NCBI RefSeq assembly: GCF_000519045.1
Contig: NZ_KI912532.1
Span: forward strand, 744,001-808,000
Origin: Dechloromonas agitata is5
GTDB taxonomy: Bacteria > Pseudomonadota > Gammaproteobacteria > Burkholderiales > Rhodocyclaceae
Reading direction: 5' to 3'
DNA: 64,000 nucleotides
The position numbers and the translations under genes were made by a program. This document shows, one piece after another, positions 7,850 through 15,167 of the stretch. The notes below the pieces were generated by a model that searched no databases, was not told where the DNA came from, and saw only the letters and a list, made by a program, of their open reading frames with translations. Positions within the stretch are counted from its first letter, which is position 1. Each line of letters starts with the position of its first letter.

Positions 7850-8587
7850 ATGAATACGGTTCTTCCCGCAGACAATCATGTGTCTGCCGCCCCTGCTGCC
7901 ATCCCCTGTGAACACGAGATGCGGCTCTCGGACAGCGCGATGCTGCAACGCATGCGACGGGCACTGACCAAGCATCTCACCCGCATCTGGCCGACCCGGC
8001 ATGTCCCCATCTGTCCTCCGGCCAGTGCCGGCCTGGTCTTTCCCTGTGACCTGGATATTCCCCTGCTCAAGGACCATCCCTCGAGCAAGGCGCTGGTGGT
8101 GTTTCTGCCGGTGGATTACGCGGAACATCTGGATACCTTGGCTCGGCAGTCGCCGACCATCATGATTCATCCCGATATCGGGATGACGGCACAGGAAGCA
8201 TACTTGAGCTGGTCCTTGCCGGCCGCCCCCGGAAAGTTACCGGTGACGCTGTGGGTCGATTTGCCAAAGCTGGCAAATGACCTCGAGGAGAATTTGGTCT
8301 TCCTGGGGCGTCTGTTGATGCCGATTGTCTTGGTATCCGGGCAACGCGTCGTGCTGGGGGAATTCACCATCAGCCAAGCTGATTTCCGGACCGCCCTCGA
8401 CCAAGCAGCCTTGGTACCGGCCAACGTGACACCGGCTGAGTTGGCCAAGGCGGCTGACAAGGCCAGCAAATACAGCGAGCGGCCGTGGCGTTTCATGCGT
8501 TATGAGTTGAAGCATGGGAATCGCCGTTTTGCGGTGAATTGGGCGCAGGTCTTCTCGATGCATCCGGGCGACCCATTGGCCGACTGA
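7850..8587 (+). CDS. Unknown protein, 245 residues
   Basis: I do not recognise this protein. It starts at an ATG preceded by GGAG 7 bases upstream and a hairpin at 7811-7825. The N-terminal 25 residues are low in charge but not a clear signal peptide. Residues about 28-50 are basic (MLQRMRRALTKHL). There are mixed alpha/beta stretches such as KALVVFLPVDY and IVLVSGQRVVLGEF, and the C-terminus is acidic. No transmembrane segment or catalytic motif stands out. It converges with another unknown gene of the same region at 8725. Its setting between a methyltransferase and other unknowns suggests a mobile-element accessory gene. Confidence 0.7.
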   Translation: MNTVLPADNHVSAAPAAIPCEHEMRLSDSAMLQRMRRALTKHLTRIWPTRHVPICPPASAGLVFPCDLDIPLLKDHPSSKALVVFLPVDYAEHLDTLARQSPTIMIHPDIGMTAQEAYLSWSLPAAPGKLPVTLWVDLPKLANDLEENLVFLGRLLMPIVLVSGQRVVLGEFTISQADFRTALDQAALVPANVTPAELAKAADKASKYSERPWRFMRYELKHGNRRFAVNWAQVFSMHPGDPLAD

Positions 8588-8670
8588 CCGGTTCGGCGTT
8601 TCGGGTTTCTTGATCCGGGGCGCCGGTTGTTGGTTTCTCATAGAGATGGCCGGCTGATATGGGGCGGTAC

Positions 8671-8696
8671 AGAAAAGCGCAGCCCGGAGGCTGCGC
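8671..8696 (-). terminator. Intrinsic terminator of the 8725-9366 gene
   Basis: The perfect stem GCGCAGCC / GGCTGCGC (8677-8684 with 8689-8696) is followed on the minus strand by TTTTCT. It lies 28 bases past the stop of the leftward gene. Confidence 0.75.
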
Positions 8697-8724
8697 TGGA
8701 ATGATGCTGGTCGCCATCTCCGGT

Positions 8725-9366
8725 TTAGTGGATGGTGCGGTCTGCATTAACCTCGGCTTCGATATGTTCGACGGTGCAGTCGGTCAGTGTGATGCGCTCG
8801 GGAACCGGCTGCCCATCAATTAGGACCAGCGTACGGTCTTGCAGGAAGCGAACGGCCATCATCGCCATATCGACGGTCCGTTCATAGGCATCTTTGGCCG
8901 TGCCATGACCAATCGGCAGGTCGAGGAGATGGGTGATGGCCTCAGGATGGATGGGGAGTGCCGCTTCGGCACCATGGGTTTCCTGGGGGGCGGCGGCGTC
9001 CGAAGTCACGAACAGGAAGTGGAGTTTCCCGGCGTTTCCAGCGGCCTGCAGCATGGCGCGGGTCACCGGTACTTCCAAGTCAAAGAGTGTTCTGGATTGT
9101 ATCGAACCGACCTGCAGGGTGATGGCGAGCAACAGCCTGGCGCAGGGGGACTCGAAGGCCATCACCCGGGTGGTCATCGGTTGTTTCGCCCGCATGGCCT
9201 GGATGAAGTCGGGGAAGGCGCCAGCGACGATGGTGAAGCCCTTGGGTTTGCCGGGATTGGGTGCCATGCCGCTGCTGGCCAGACATTCTGAATATTCCGG
9301 TTCGCTTAGTATCCGGCCGGAGAACAGTCCGATGCCTTGAAGCATTTGCCGCATTTTTGTGTCCAT
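8725..9366 (-). CDS. Unknown protein, 213 residues
   Basis: I do not recognise this soluble protein. I start it at the ATG at 9366, which has AAAGG 7 bases upstream; a longer frame to 9516 has an N-terminal extension without protein-like character. The sequence shows a mixed alpha/beta pattern, MAFESPCARLLLAITLQ, a run FDLEVPVTRAMLQAAGNAGKLHFLFVTS, and a strand RTLVLIDGQPVPERITLTD near the C-terminus. It has its own terminator and two palindromic sites upstream, so it looks like a separately regulated single gene of the mobile region. Confidence 0.7.
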   Translation of the reverse strand: MDTKMRQMLQGIGLFSGRILSEPEYSECLASSGMAPNPGKPKGFTIVAGAFPDFIQAMRAKQPMTTRVMAFESPCARLLLAITLQVGSIQSRTLFDLEVPVTRAMLQAAGNAGKLHFLFVTSDAAAPQETHGAEAALPIHPEAITHLLDLPIGHGTAKDAYERTVDMAMMAVRFLQDRTLVLIDGQPVPERITLTDCTVEHIEAEVNADRTIH

Positions 9367-9479
9367 TTTTTTCCTTTCATGATTGTCCTGGTGCTGCGTA
9401 TAGCGAACTCGGCATGAAAGGGGGGGGCTGTTGCGGTCGGAAGGCGAAGTTTGATCAGGTGATGACTTTCCTGCTTTGA

Positions 9480-9495
9480 GTTTCAGCGTTGAAAC
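9480..9495. promoter_or_regulatory. Palindromic operator-like site 1
   Basis: GTTTCAGCGTTGAAAC: six-base arms GTTTCA/TGAAAC around a 4-base centre. It matches the site at 9654-9669 in both arms and lies about 115 bases upstream of the ATG at 9366, a reasonable place for a repressor or activator of that gene. The binding protein is unknown. Confidence 0.5.
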
Positions 9496-9653
9496 CAATG
9501 GCATGATATCTGGCAAGTCCTCATTGCAGGGACAACCATCCCCGCTTTGGGGAGTGAATGAAATGTAACTACCGCTGGCCGGAAGGAACGTTGGATTCGA
9601 AGCTGATTAAGATCCGGAGGTGCTGGCGTTAAGGGGGGCACCGATACTATTCA

Positions 9654-9669
9654 GTTTCAGTGCTGAAAC
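9654..9669. promoter_or_regulatory. Palindromic operator-like site 2
   Basis: GTTTCAGTGCTGAAAC: same arms as the site at 9480-9495, differing only in the centre. The two sites are 174 bases apart, and the conservation of arms with a drifting centre is what a dimeric regulator would require. Confidence 0.5.
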
Positions 9670-9839
9670 CGGATAGATCGGGTTGTGTAATGCAGCGACA
9701 TCAATCTGCAAGTGGCCAATGCAGCTTTGTCAATTGTCGGTTGGGATGACGGCAGTGCGCGGAATTCTGCCGTAGGGCAATTCACACAACTTGCCCTTTG
9801 CAGATACTTTAACCATACCGTATCCGGCGCAGAACCGCC

Positions 9840-11474
9840 TCAATAATCCAAAAGCTCGGCGCAGTGCTCGGGAGGTTTCGTATCCGCCAAGGCGATCGCG
9901 ATGTTGGCACGGGCTACCAATTCCATCGGCTTCAGCCGGTTGACGTACAGCCCGTGGGCGATCCGGTCCATTCCGGCGCCAACCAATTTTGAGACCGTTC
10001 TCAGGCTGCCCGACAAAGCCACGCTGCTGGTCATGCCCCCGTGCAGGATCAGATTCCGCTGGCGGTACAGGCGATGGAATGCGTCCGCTACCAAGTCCTT
10101 CGCAGTAATCAGTTCCCGGTTCGGCGCGGCGACCAACGTCCCCATCCTTCTGACCGCGGCTTCGTCCGCCCCGTGGCTGATTCCCAAAGGCTCGTTCGCG
10201 ACGATCGCCTTGACCAGTCGGATCGCGCGCTGTTTGTTGGTCGCGCAGGCCGACAAGTCCTCCGCCAATGGCCCGATGGCCACCTTGGCGACCTTGTAGG
10301 ACAGCGCCGTCAGCTCCGCCCGGGGAATCGAGCAGGCTACCAGTGAGGCCAGGTGGTCCGCAGCGACTGATCGGTTGCTCGGTTCACCCAACAGCCCCTC
10401 AACGGCTGCCCATCCTCCCGCGATGGCCGCGGTCGGGGAGCTCTGCTCAAGGTGCGCGAGCAGTTCGAAGGCTGCATCGACGCTCTCGGAAACGACGTCC
10501 GATGGCTCAGCGAACACCGTTCCGGAGCGGAAGAGTTCCTCGACGCGGACGCCCCTGGATCCTTTCTGAATCGGCAAAGCCTCGTCGGCGCCCTCGACCC
10601 AGATGAACGGAAGGGCCCTAAGTCCTTTCCCGGTACCGATGGACAACCGCGCCGAGTACCGGTCAAGCAGGTCCCGCGCCGACTCGGCAGCGCCTTGGGC
10701 ATCCCGCGCGACCACCGTCCAGACGAACCCGCCGGACGGCCTGACGTCCCGCGTGCTGTGCCCCCTGTCTTTCAACCACCGCGCGATTTCGACCGGACGG
10801 ATCCAGCCTGGTGGGAATCCGCCCGGATGGCGCGGCGGATGCTCGAACGCAACGAGCGCGCGCCACTCGCGCAAGGGATTCTCCCGCTCCAAGGTCTGAA
10901 GTTCTTCGCAAAGTTCCGCGAGCGTGGTTTCTTGGGGGGAAGACACGATGATTTCCCGTAGCTTCGCGTGGACGTGGGCGCTCGAAAATCCTTTGTCCAA
11001 TAGGTGCGTCGCAACGCATTTGGCCATCCGCTCGGGGGAGAACTGCGCCCCGTTGCGTACCACGGAGCCCCATCGGGAAAGGTAATTCGCGCCGATGCTC
11101 CGCGAAAGCTGGCAAATCGCGCTGTACGCTTCCCCGCCTTGCTTCGGAACATCCTTCAAGCGCTCGTTGAGGACGGACTTTTCCTGCGTGGTCAGGGTAG
11201 GATCCGCACCGGCCATGCGTTGTATCGATTTGGCGAGCCGTCTCACCGAGACGTCGCTCAACGTGCCAACCTGCATCGCATCGCTGGCTTCGATCAGTTC
11301 CTGGAGTGCCAATTCGATTCCGATACCCCACAGGGAACGGTGCCACGGAAGGTTGGCGTCGCACAGTTCAAGGAGACGCAGGGCTGCCAGGCGCTCCGTT
11401 TGATTGTTGGATTTCAGCATGTGCTGTATTATGGAGGTAATGGCAGATTCCGTTGCCGACCTTCTAAGGGACAA
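9840..11474 (-). CDS. HEPN-motif protein, candidate RNase
   Basis: A 544-residue soluble protein. Near the C-terminus LYRQRNLILHGG contains R473-N474 and H478, the Rx4H signature of HEPN ribonucleases; upstream, IAGGWAAVEGLLG (about 351-363) resembles the helix preceding this motif in ApeA-type HEPN proteins. The first 350 residues are alpha-helical at the start, then hold a mixed domain (about 220-320) that I do not recognise. Many HEPN proteins are toxins or antiphage RNases. The frame opens with TTG at 11474 without a good ribosome site; the first ATG is at 11420, so the start is uncertain. It lies downstream of a membrane-protein operon but a terminator hairpin separates them. Confidence 0.72.
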   Translation of the reverse strand: MSLRRSATESAITSIIQHMLKSNNQTERLAALRLLELCDANLPWHRSLWGIGIELALQELIEASDAMQVGTLSDVSVRRLAKSIQRMAGADPTLTTQEKSVLNERLKDVPKQGGEAYSAICQLSRSIGANYLSRWGSVVRNGAQFSPERMAKCVATHLLDKGFSSAHVHAKLREIIVSSPQETTLAELCEELQTLERENPLREWRALVAFEHPPRHPGGFPPGWIRPVEIARWLKDRGHSTRDVRPSGGFVWTVVARDAQGAAESARDLLDRYSARLSIGTGKGLRALPFIWVEGADEALPIQKGSRGVRVEELFRSGTVFAEPSDVVSESVDAAFELLAHLEQSSPTAAIAGGWAAVEGLLGEPSNRSVAADHLASLVACSIPRAELTALSYKVAKVAIGPLAEDLSACATNKQRAIRLVKAIVANEPLGISHGADEAAVRRMGTLVAAPNRELITAKDLVADAFHRLYRQRNLILHGGMTSSVALSGSLRTVSKLVGAGMDRIAHGLYVNRLKPMELVARANIAIALADTKPPEHCAELLDY

Positions 11475-11534
11475 TGACCTGTGACGAGGCGGCGAAAGCC
11501 AAATCCGATCAGCTCCACGTCCCTATTCATGTGA

Positions 11535-11563
11535 AACCCCGTCCGAGCGACGGGGTTTTTTTT
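11535..11563 (+). terminator. Strong rightward intrinsic terminator
   Basis: AACCCCGTC / GACGGGGTT with a 5-base loop is followed by eight T residues on the plus strand. No rightward protein gene ends here. On the minus strand the same hairpin is followed only by TTTCAC, so it could also weakly separate the membrane operon from the HEPN gene. A rightward transcript ending here would be antisense to the 5' end of the HEPN message. Confidence 0.7.
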
Positions 11564-11646
11564 GGGGCCAGCAGCCCCGTTTTCATTATGGGCCGGGCAA
11601 GCCTGCGGGCACGCAGGGAAGTGGGTGGGTACGGGGGCGGCTACGG

Positions 11647-11874
11647 CTATTCCGTAACGGCCAACATCGTATCCGCAGTCGGATACGATGTTGCAGTTCG
11701 CTCCAAGTATTCGGCAAAAGTGGACAAATTGAGGGCCGTTTCATCGCGGTAGTGCAGACGGTAAGCGAGATCCTGGATGAGGGCGGCGTCTACCGCCCCG
11801 CACTCCAGATACGAACGGACAATTACCGCAGCGAATTTTGCGTTGATCGAATAGAGCACCAAATGTATCCTCAT
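11647..11874 (-). CDS. Small unknown protein, 75 residues
   Basis: I start it at the ATG at 11874 (MRIHLVLYSINAKFAAVIVRSYLEC). The frame continues upstream to a TTG at 11913, right after the stop of the membrane protein gene. The sequence looks helical and soluble and has no motif I know. It is the last gene of a leftward group of three. A competing short frame at 11741-11959 is too basic and has no start context. The call is tentative. Confidence 0.4.
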   Translation of the reverse strand: MRIHLVLYSINAKFAAVIVRSYLECGAVDAALIQDLAYRLHYRDETALNLSTFAEYLERTATSYPTADTMLAVTE

Positions 11875-11915
11875 CCCGGAATAAGTCAAGGCTGGCAAGT
11901 ATGTTGGAAACAACG

Positions 11916-12887
11916 TCAGTTTTTATTGCCAACCGCCTTTTTCGCCGCTTCCTTTTCAAGTTTCGCTATGCCCTCGTCGTCAACGCTCCGGATTACGAGT
12001 CCAGCTACCGGAATGCGTTCCCCCTCGCCGGTGTCCATGTGGTATATCAACATGTAACTGCTCGAGCTCAGTACCACCCGGCCATGGTTGGCGTAGGGTT
12101 TCACCGGGTCGGGCGAAGTCACCGAGGCACACGTCGCGCCGGTTTCTCCTTTGCCGGTTTTTTCCCCTTTACGTCGGTCACTTCCCGTCACGACGGGAAC
12201 GCAGTGCTGGGGCTTCAGCACGTATTCGGCAAAATATCCCTGGCCGGCGCCGTAGCCGATAAAGGGAATCATGAGCAGGCAAAGCATGAGTGCGAAGATG
12301 CCGGCCAAGCCGGCGACGGGCGCGGAAACTGCTATGGCTAAACACCAAGCGGCAAGGGTGGCCGCCTTCCGGAGGGTCGCGCGGATCGACTCGTTCCCTT
12401 CGGGGATTACCTGCGACTTGACCCAATCTCTGCCGAACGTCGGCAGCCGGTCTTTGTTCCGCTGCAGGACCGAGACGAAAACGACTGCCAGGAACGCCAT
12501 TGCCGCTACTGGCAATGCCTTGCCACTGGAGTCCGCGACGATGGCCCATAAATCGATCTTGTCGAACGCCGCCACAAGCATCAGGACGCCGGGCCAGACG
12601 AGGGTCAGGAGCTCGAACGGTCCCCCCAACATGCTCCCGTGGTCGAGATTGATCGCGGATGACACGCCCAAAACGACCCCGTATCCGAAAAGCGAAACGA
12701 CCGCCCCGACCAGGGCCAGGAATTTCAGGAACCGTTCGGTGACTTCCGATGACGCTTTGGCCTTTTCCGGTTTCACCGACGCTCGATCGCCTTCATCCGA
12801 GGTTTCTCCCAAAGGCCTTCCAACGGGATGCCGGAAGGCGCGGATCGGGCTGTGTCCCCACTCGTTACGCCTCCTCTGGTCATGCAT
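11916..12887 (-). CDS. Unknown membrane protein, about four TM segments
   Basis: A 323-residue protein of unknown function. A charged N-terminal tail (about 1-50) precedes hydrophobic segments near residues 53-75, 87-105, 124-140 and 170-205, and the remaining 110 residues form a soluble tail with the strand run GRVVLSSSSYMLIYHMDTGEGERIPVAGLVIRSVDDEG, which looks like a small beta domain. It starts 4 bases after the stop of the re-framed upstream gene and runs close to the small gene at 11874, so the three probably form one operon. It is not a recognisable transporter; a sensor or effector in a defence or stress module is one possibility. Confidence 0.65.
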   Translation of the reverse strand: MHDQRRRNEWGHSPIRAFRHPVGRPLGETSDEGDRASVKPEKAKASSEVTERFLKFLALVGAVVSLFGYGVVLGVSSAINLDHGSMLGGPFELLTLVWPGVLMLVAAFDKIDLWAIVADSSGKALPVAAMAFLAVVFVSVLQRNKDRLPTFGRDWVKSQVIPEGNESIRATLRKAATLAAWCLAIAVSAPVAGLAGIFALMLCLLMIPFIGYGAGQGYFAEYVLKPQHCVPVVTGSDRRKGEKTGKGETGATCASVTSPDPVKPYANHGRVVLSSSSYMLIYHMDTGEGERIPVAGLVIRSVDDEGIAKLEKEAAKKAVGNKN

Positions 12888-12931
12888 GTTCTAGTCCCTT
12901 CGGCCTTCCTTCCGCATCCCGCGGATAGTCG

Positions 12932-13621
12932 TCATCCACCGATTCGAACAGCCTCTCTTATCCGGCTCCATCGTCGTGTTAACGTAGGTCGCCTGCACCC
13001 ATTCTCCGTTGACGCGCCGGAAGCGAATCTGCTGGATAGAGAAACCGTTCCTGGCGCTGAAGTGTACGTCCAGATCGCAGGCGTTTCCTGACCCCAGGTC
13101 AATCGAACCCAGCGGCCGTGCTTGCCGCTCGGCCAGTCCCCGACGCTCTTGATGACGCCTAATGGGAGGGCGCCGGTCTGGGCGGCAGACTGGAACGTTG
13201 CCGAATCGACGAGCCTGGCCGTGACGGCGTAAATGGGGTACTTGCCCTGGTGCACTACGGTGAGTGTCGCTTTGTCACTTCCCTGGTCGATCCCCGCGGC
13301 CACGTAGCAGAAACTGTCGCCACCAGTCGCATAACTGGCGACGTCCTTAGCTGCCGCTTCCAGATTGCCCACTATCGCCTCAACGCGCTGCTCGATGTTC
13401 CCCAGGCCGAACTGGACGTTCTCCTGTTTCCGGATCCGGAACACCTGGCCGGTGAGCCAGCTTACGAGAAAGAAGGTTGGACCGGCGGTTTCGAGCAGTT
13501 TCTGGAATTCGATCGGTTTCCCCCACGTGACGTAGGCCGTCCATGCCGGCGTGGCCAGCAATGGGATCCAGAATTCGCGCAGAATCTGCCCTCCGGTCCT
13601 TTTCCAGTTTCCAAAATCCAT
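12932..13621 (-). CDS. Unknown membrane-anchored protein with probable frameshift
   Basis: The frame from the ATG at 13621 has 229 residues: a hydrophobic stretch about 18-35, another around 47-62, a helical segment, then a beta-rich region. After about residue 170 the translation loses protein character. In the next frame the same DNA reads LGSGNACDLDVHFSARNG, then FSIQQIRFRRVNGEWVQATY, and stops at 12891, 4 bases before the following gene. A one-base indel near 13095-13110 therefore probably breaks the gene, or the assembly has an error there. The intact product would be about 240 residues. Function unknown. Confidence 0.55.
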   Translation of the reverse strand: MDFGNWKRTGGQILREFWIPLLATPAWTAYVTWGKPIEFQKLLETAGPTFFLVSWLTGQVFRIRKQENVQFGLGNIEQRVEAIVGNLEAAAKDVASYATGGDSFCYVAAGIDQGSDKATLTVVHQGKYPIYAVTARLVDSATFQSAAQTGALPLGVIKSVGDWPSGKHGRWVRLTWGQETPAIWTYTSAPGTVSLSSRFASGASTENGCRRPTLTRRWSRIREAVRIGG

Positions 13622-14033
13622 CAGCCGGCCTCCGATAAAGGCCGGATTTTACGCGCATGGCGGTACGTAGTGCTTCCGCGGCCGAGCCATTATTCCTAGC
13701 CCGGATTTGCCGGATCTCACCGACGCCCGATTCCGTCCGGCGGCAATGCGGCGCTTCATCAAAAACACCGAACAAGCCCGCGCTCTCGCACAACTCCCGC
13801 TCGGTATTGCTTCAACAATTCCCACAGTGGTTGCCCCGCCGAATTACGGTGGTAGTGATCAAGTACGCGTCCTTCGCTCGGAAGTTGGGTCTCGCTAAGG
13901 TAATCGCTTGGTGATCAGGGTCAAAGGGACTCCGAACAGTCGCTCACCGCATACCGGAAACATTTCCCCTCATGCAGGCAGAAAAAGAAAAGCCTACTTA
14001 TACAGGACTCCATCAATCCTTTGGTACCCTGAA
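13622..14033. other. Gap with no convincing gene
   Basis: Several short overlapping frames exist on both strands but none has a ribosome site or sensible composition. The DNA may hold the promoter of the leftward operon starting at 13621 and decayed mobile-element sequence. Confidence 0.4.
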
Positions 14034-14379
14034 ATGAGCGCCATTTCCTGCTCCATAGAGAACCTGCTTGACGCTGAAACTGGCCCTCTGTATCACCGCT
14101 ACCACGATGAACGTTTCTCTCAGGAGGCTTTCGTCCAACTCGATGAAGCGGGGGGATTGCTGTATCCCCCGCTGGAGCGTTTCACCTCAGCTCGATGCTT
14201 CCACCTTGGCGACATGCCTTCGTTCGGACGCGCTTCGGCAACTGTATGAACGGGGCTATGCCGGGAATGAAATCCGAGCGAGCAACGGCCATCGGTTCGG
14301 CCTCCTGAATGCGGATACGCTGGATGCCTGTCGTGGGGCGAAGTCGCCCAAAAATCTTTGGAATCTTTTTTGTTCGTGA
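14034..14379 (+). pseudogene. Decayed small gene with internal frameshift
   Basis: From the ATG at 14034 the frame reads a plausible N-terminal half (SIENLLDAETGPLYHRYHDE, then QEAFVQLDEAGG) but closes at 14249. The adjoining half (LRQLYERGYAGNEIRASNGH, then FGLLNADTLDACRGA) continues in another frame to 14379. Both halves look coding, which points to one ORF broken by an indel around 14150-14225. It precedes the 14463 gene in the same direction. Confidence 0.35.
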
Positions 14380-14411
14380 CTCGCTAGCGCGTCGCTATAC
14401 GGTGAAAAGGC

Positions 14412-14455
14412 CCGCCAATGCTGGCGGTCCTTGTTTGTGCTGCCGCACAAAGGAG
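14412..14455 (+). promoter_or_regulatory. Leader hairpins, one covering the ribosome site
   Basis: Two hairpins lie just upstream of the 14463 gene: CCGCCA/TGGCGG (14412-14417 with 14422-14427), then TTTGTGC/GCACAAA (14434-14440 with 14445-14451). The second stem includes the first bases of the AAAGGAG ribosome-binding site at 14449-14455, so folding could limit translation. Confidence 0.45.
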
Positions 14456-14462
14456 CCTTTTC

Positions 14463-15167
14463 ATGCGATACGACCCACTGGTTCTGACGAACCAGGCTGT
14501 AGCAATGCAGCGCATTGCGGATTATGTCCGTTCCGGACACGTGTTTTGGACCTCGGGTGAGGTCCCCATGGTCAGGGCGAAGGCCCTGGTGTACAAGTTC
14601 GACCGTCTGTATGGCATTGGCCGAACCCGCAATCAGCGGGCCACGGACAGGTCACACGGGGTGGCTGGCGCGACACTGATTCTGTATTGCCCGCATACGT
14701 CGGACGAATCACCGCCTACGGGCAAAATCCGTTGGGTGTTGTTGTTGAGTGCCGGTGACAATCCGGCGTATGCGGTCGAGAAATTGCATGATGCGCGTGA
14801 TCGCGCAACGCGATTACGCTGGGGAGACTATGAATTGCTGCAAATTGCCCGGCCGGGGCAATTGAAACCGGCTTGGAGTTGGCGTCTGCGGCAGCAAGCC
14901 TATGATGACTTTCGACATCGCATCATCCAGGCAATTCGCCACCAAAATTCTTTTGAATACGAATCGGTTCTGGACACCCTTTATCGGCTTCCAGGGTTTG
15001 CAGGGGTGCGGGTACAGGGGAAAAAATTACTCCACCTCTACGGGGTGGAGTGGGTTCGTAGGTTTGGGGAAAGGGGCCATCTGCAGAAGCGGTTGCGATA
15101 CGTTCAACGTTTGAAAACTCAAGGTACGAAACTATCTATTTTGGTTAAAGATATCCGTTATCGTTGA
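14463..15167 (+). CDS. Unknown protein of the mobile region, 234 residues
   Basis: The ATG at 14463 has AAAGGAG 7 bases upstream; a longer frame to 14418 lacks such a site. The protein is basic, mostly soluble, with IRWVLLLSAGDNPAYAVEKLHDA in the middle and a strongly basic C-terminus (VEWVRRFGERGHLQKRLRYVQRLKTQG), suggesting nucleic-acid binding, but I recognise no family. Its end overlaps the end of the oppositely directed serine recombinase gene by 10 bases. It is probably a mobile-element accessory gene. Confidence 0.65.
   Translation: MRYDPLVLTNQAVAMQRIADYVRSGHVFWTSGEVPMVRAKALVYKFDRLYGIGRTRNQRATDRSHGVAGATLILYCPHTSDESPPTGKIRWVLLLSAGDNPAYAVEKLHDARDRATRLRWGDYELLQIARPGQLKPAWSWRLRQQAYDDFRHRIIQAIRHQNSFEYESVLDTLYRLPGFAGVRVQGKKLLHLYGVEWVRRFGERGHLQKRLRYVQRLKTQGTKLSILVKDIRYR

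Larger units (their letters stand above)
9367..9839. other. Intergenic region with two matching palindromes
   Basis: This 473-base gap lies upstream of the 9366 gene and beyond the 3' end of the HEPN gene. No coding frame is convincing. The two dyads listed separately are the only structure I can support; the rest probably holds the promoter of the 8725-9366 gene. Confidence 0.5.

Noticed and set aside
11474..11752. 92-residue plus-strand frame
   Set aside because: It runs straight through the terminator stem and its eight-T tail, so it cannot be a normal gene.
13657..13914. Short plus- and minus-strand frames in the 13.6-14.0 kb gap
   Set aside because: No ribosome sites and no protein-like pattern; they overlap each other in several frames.
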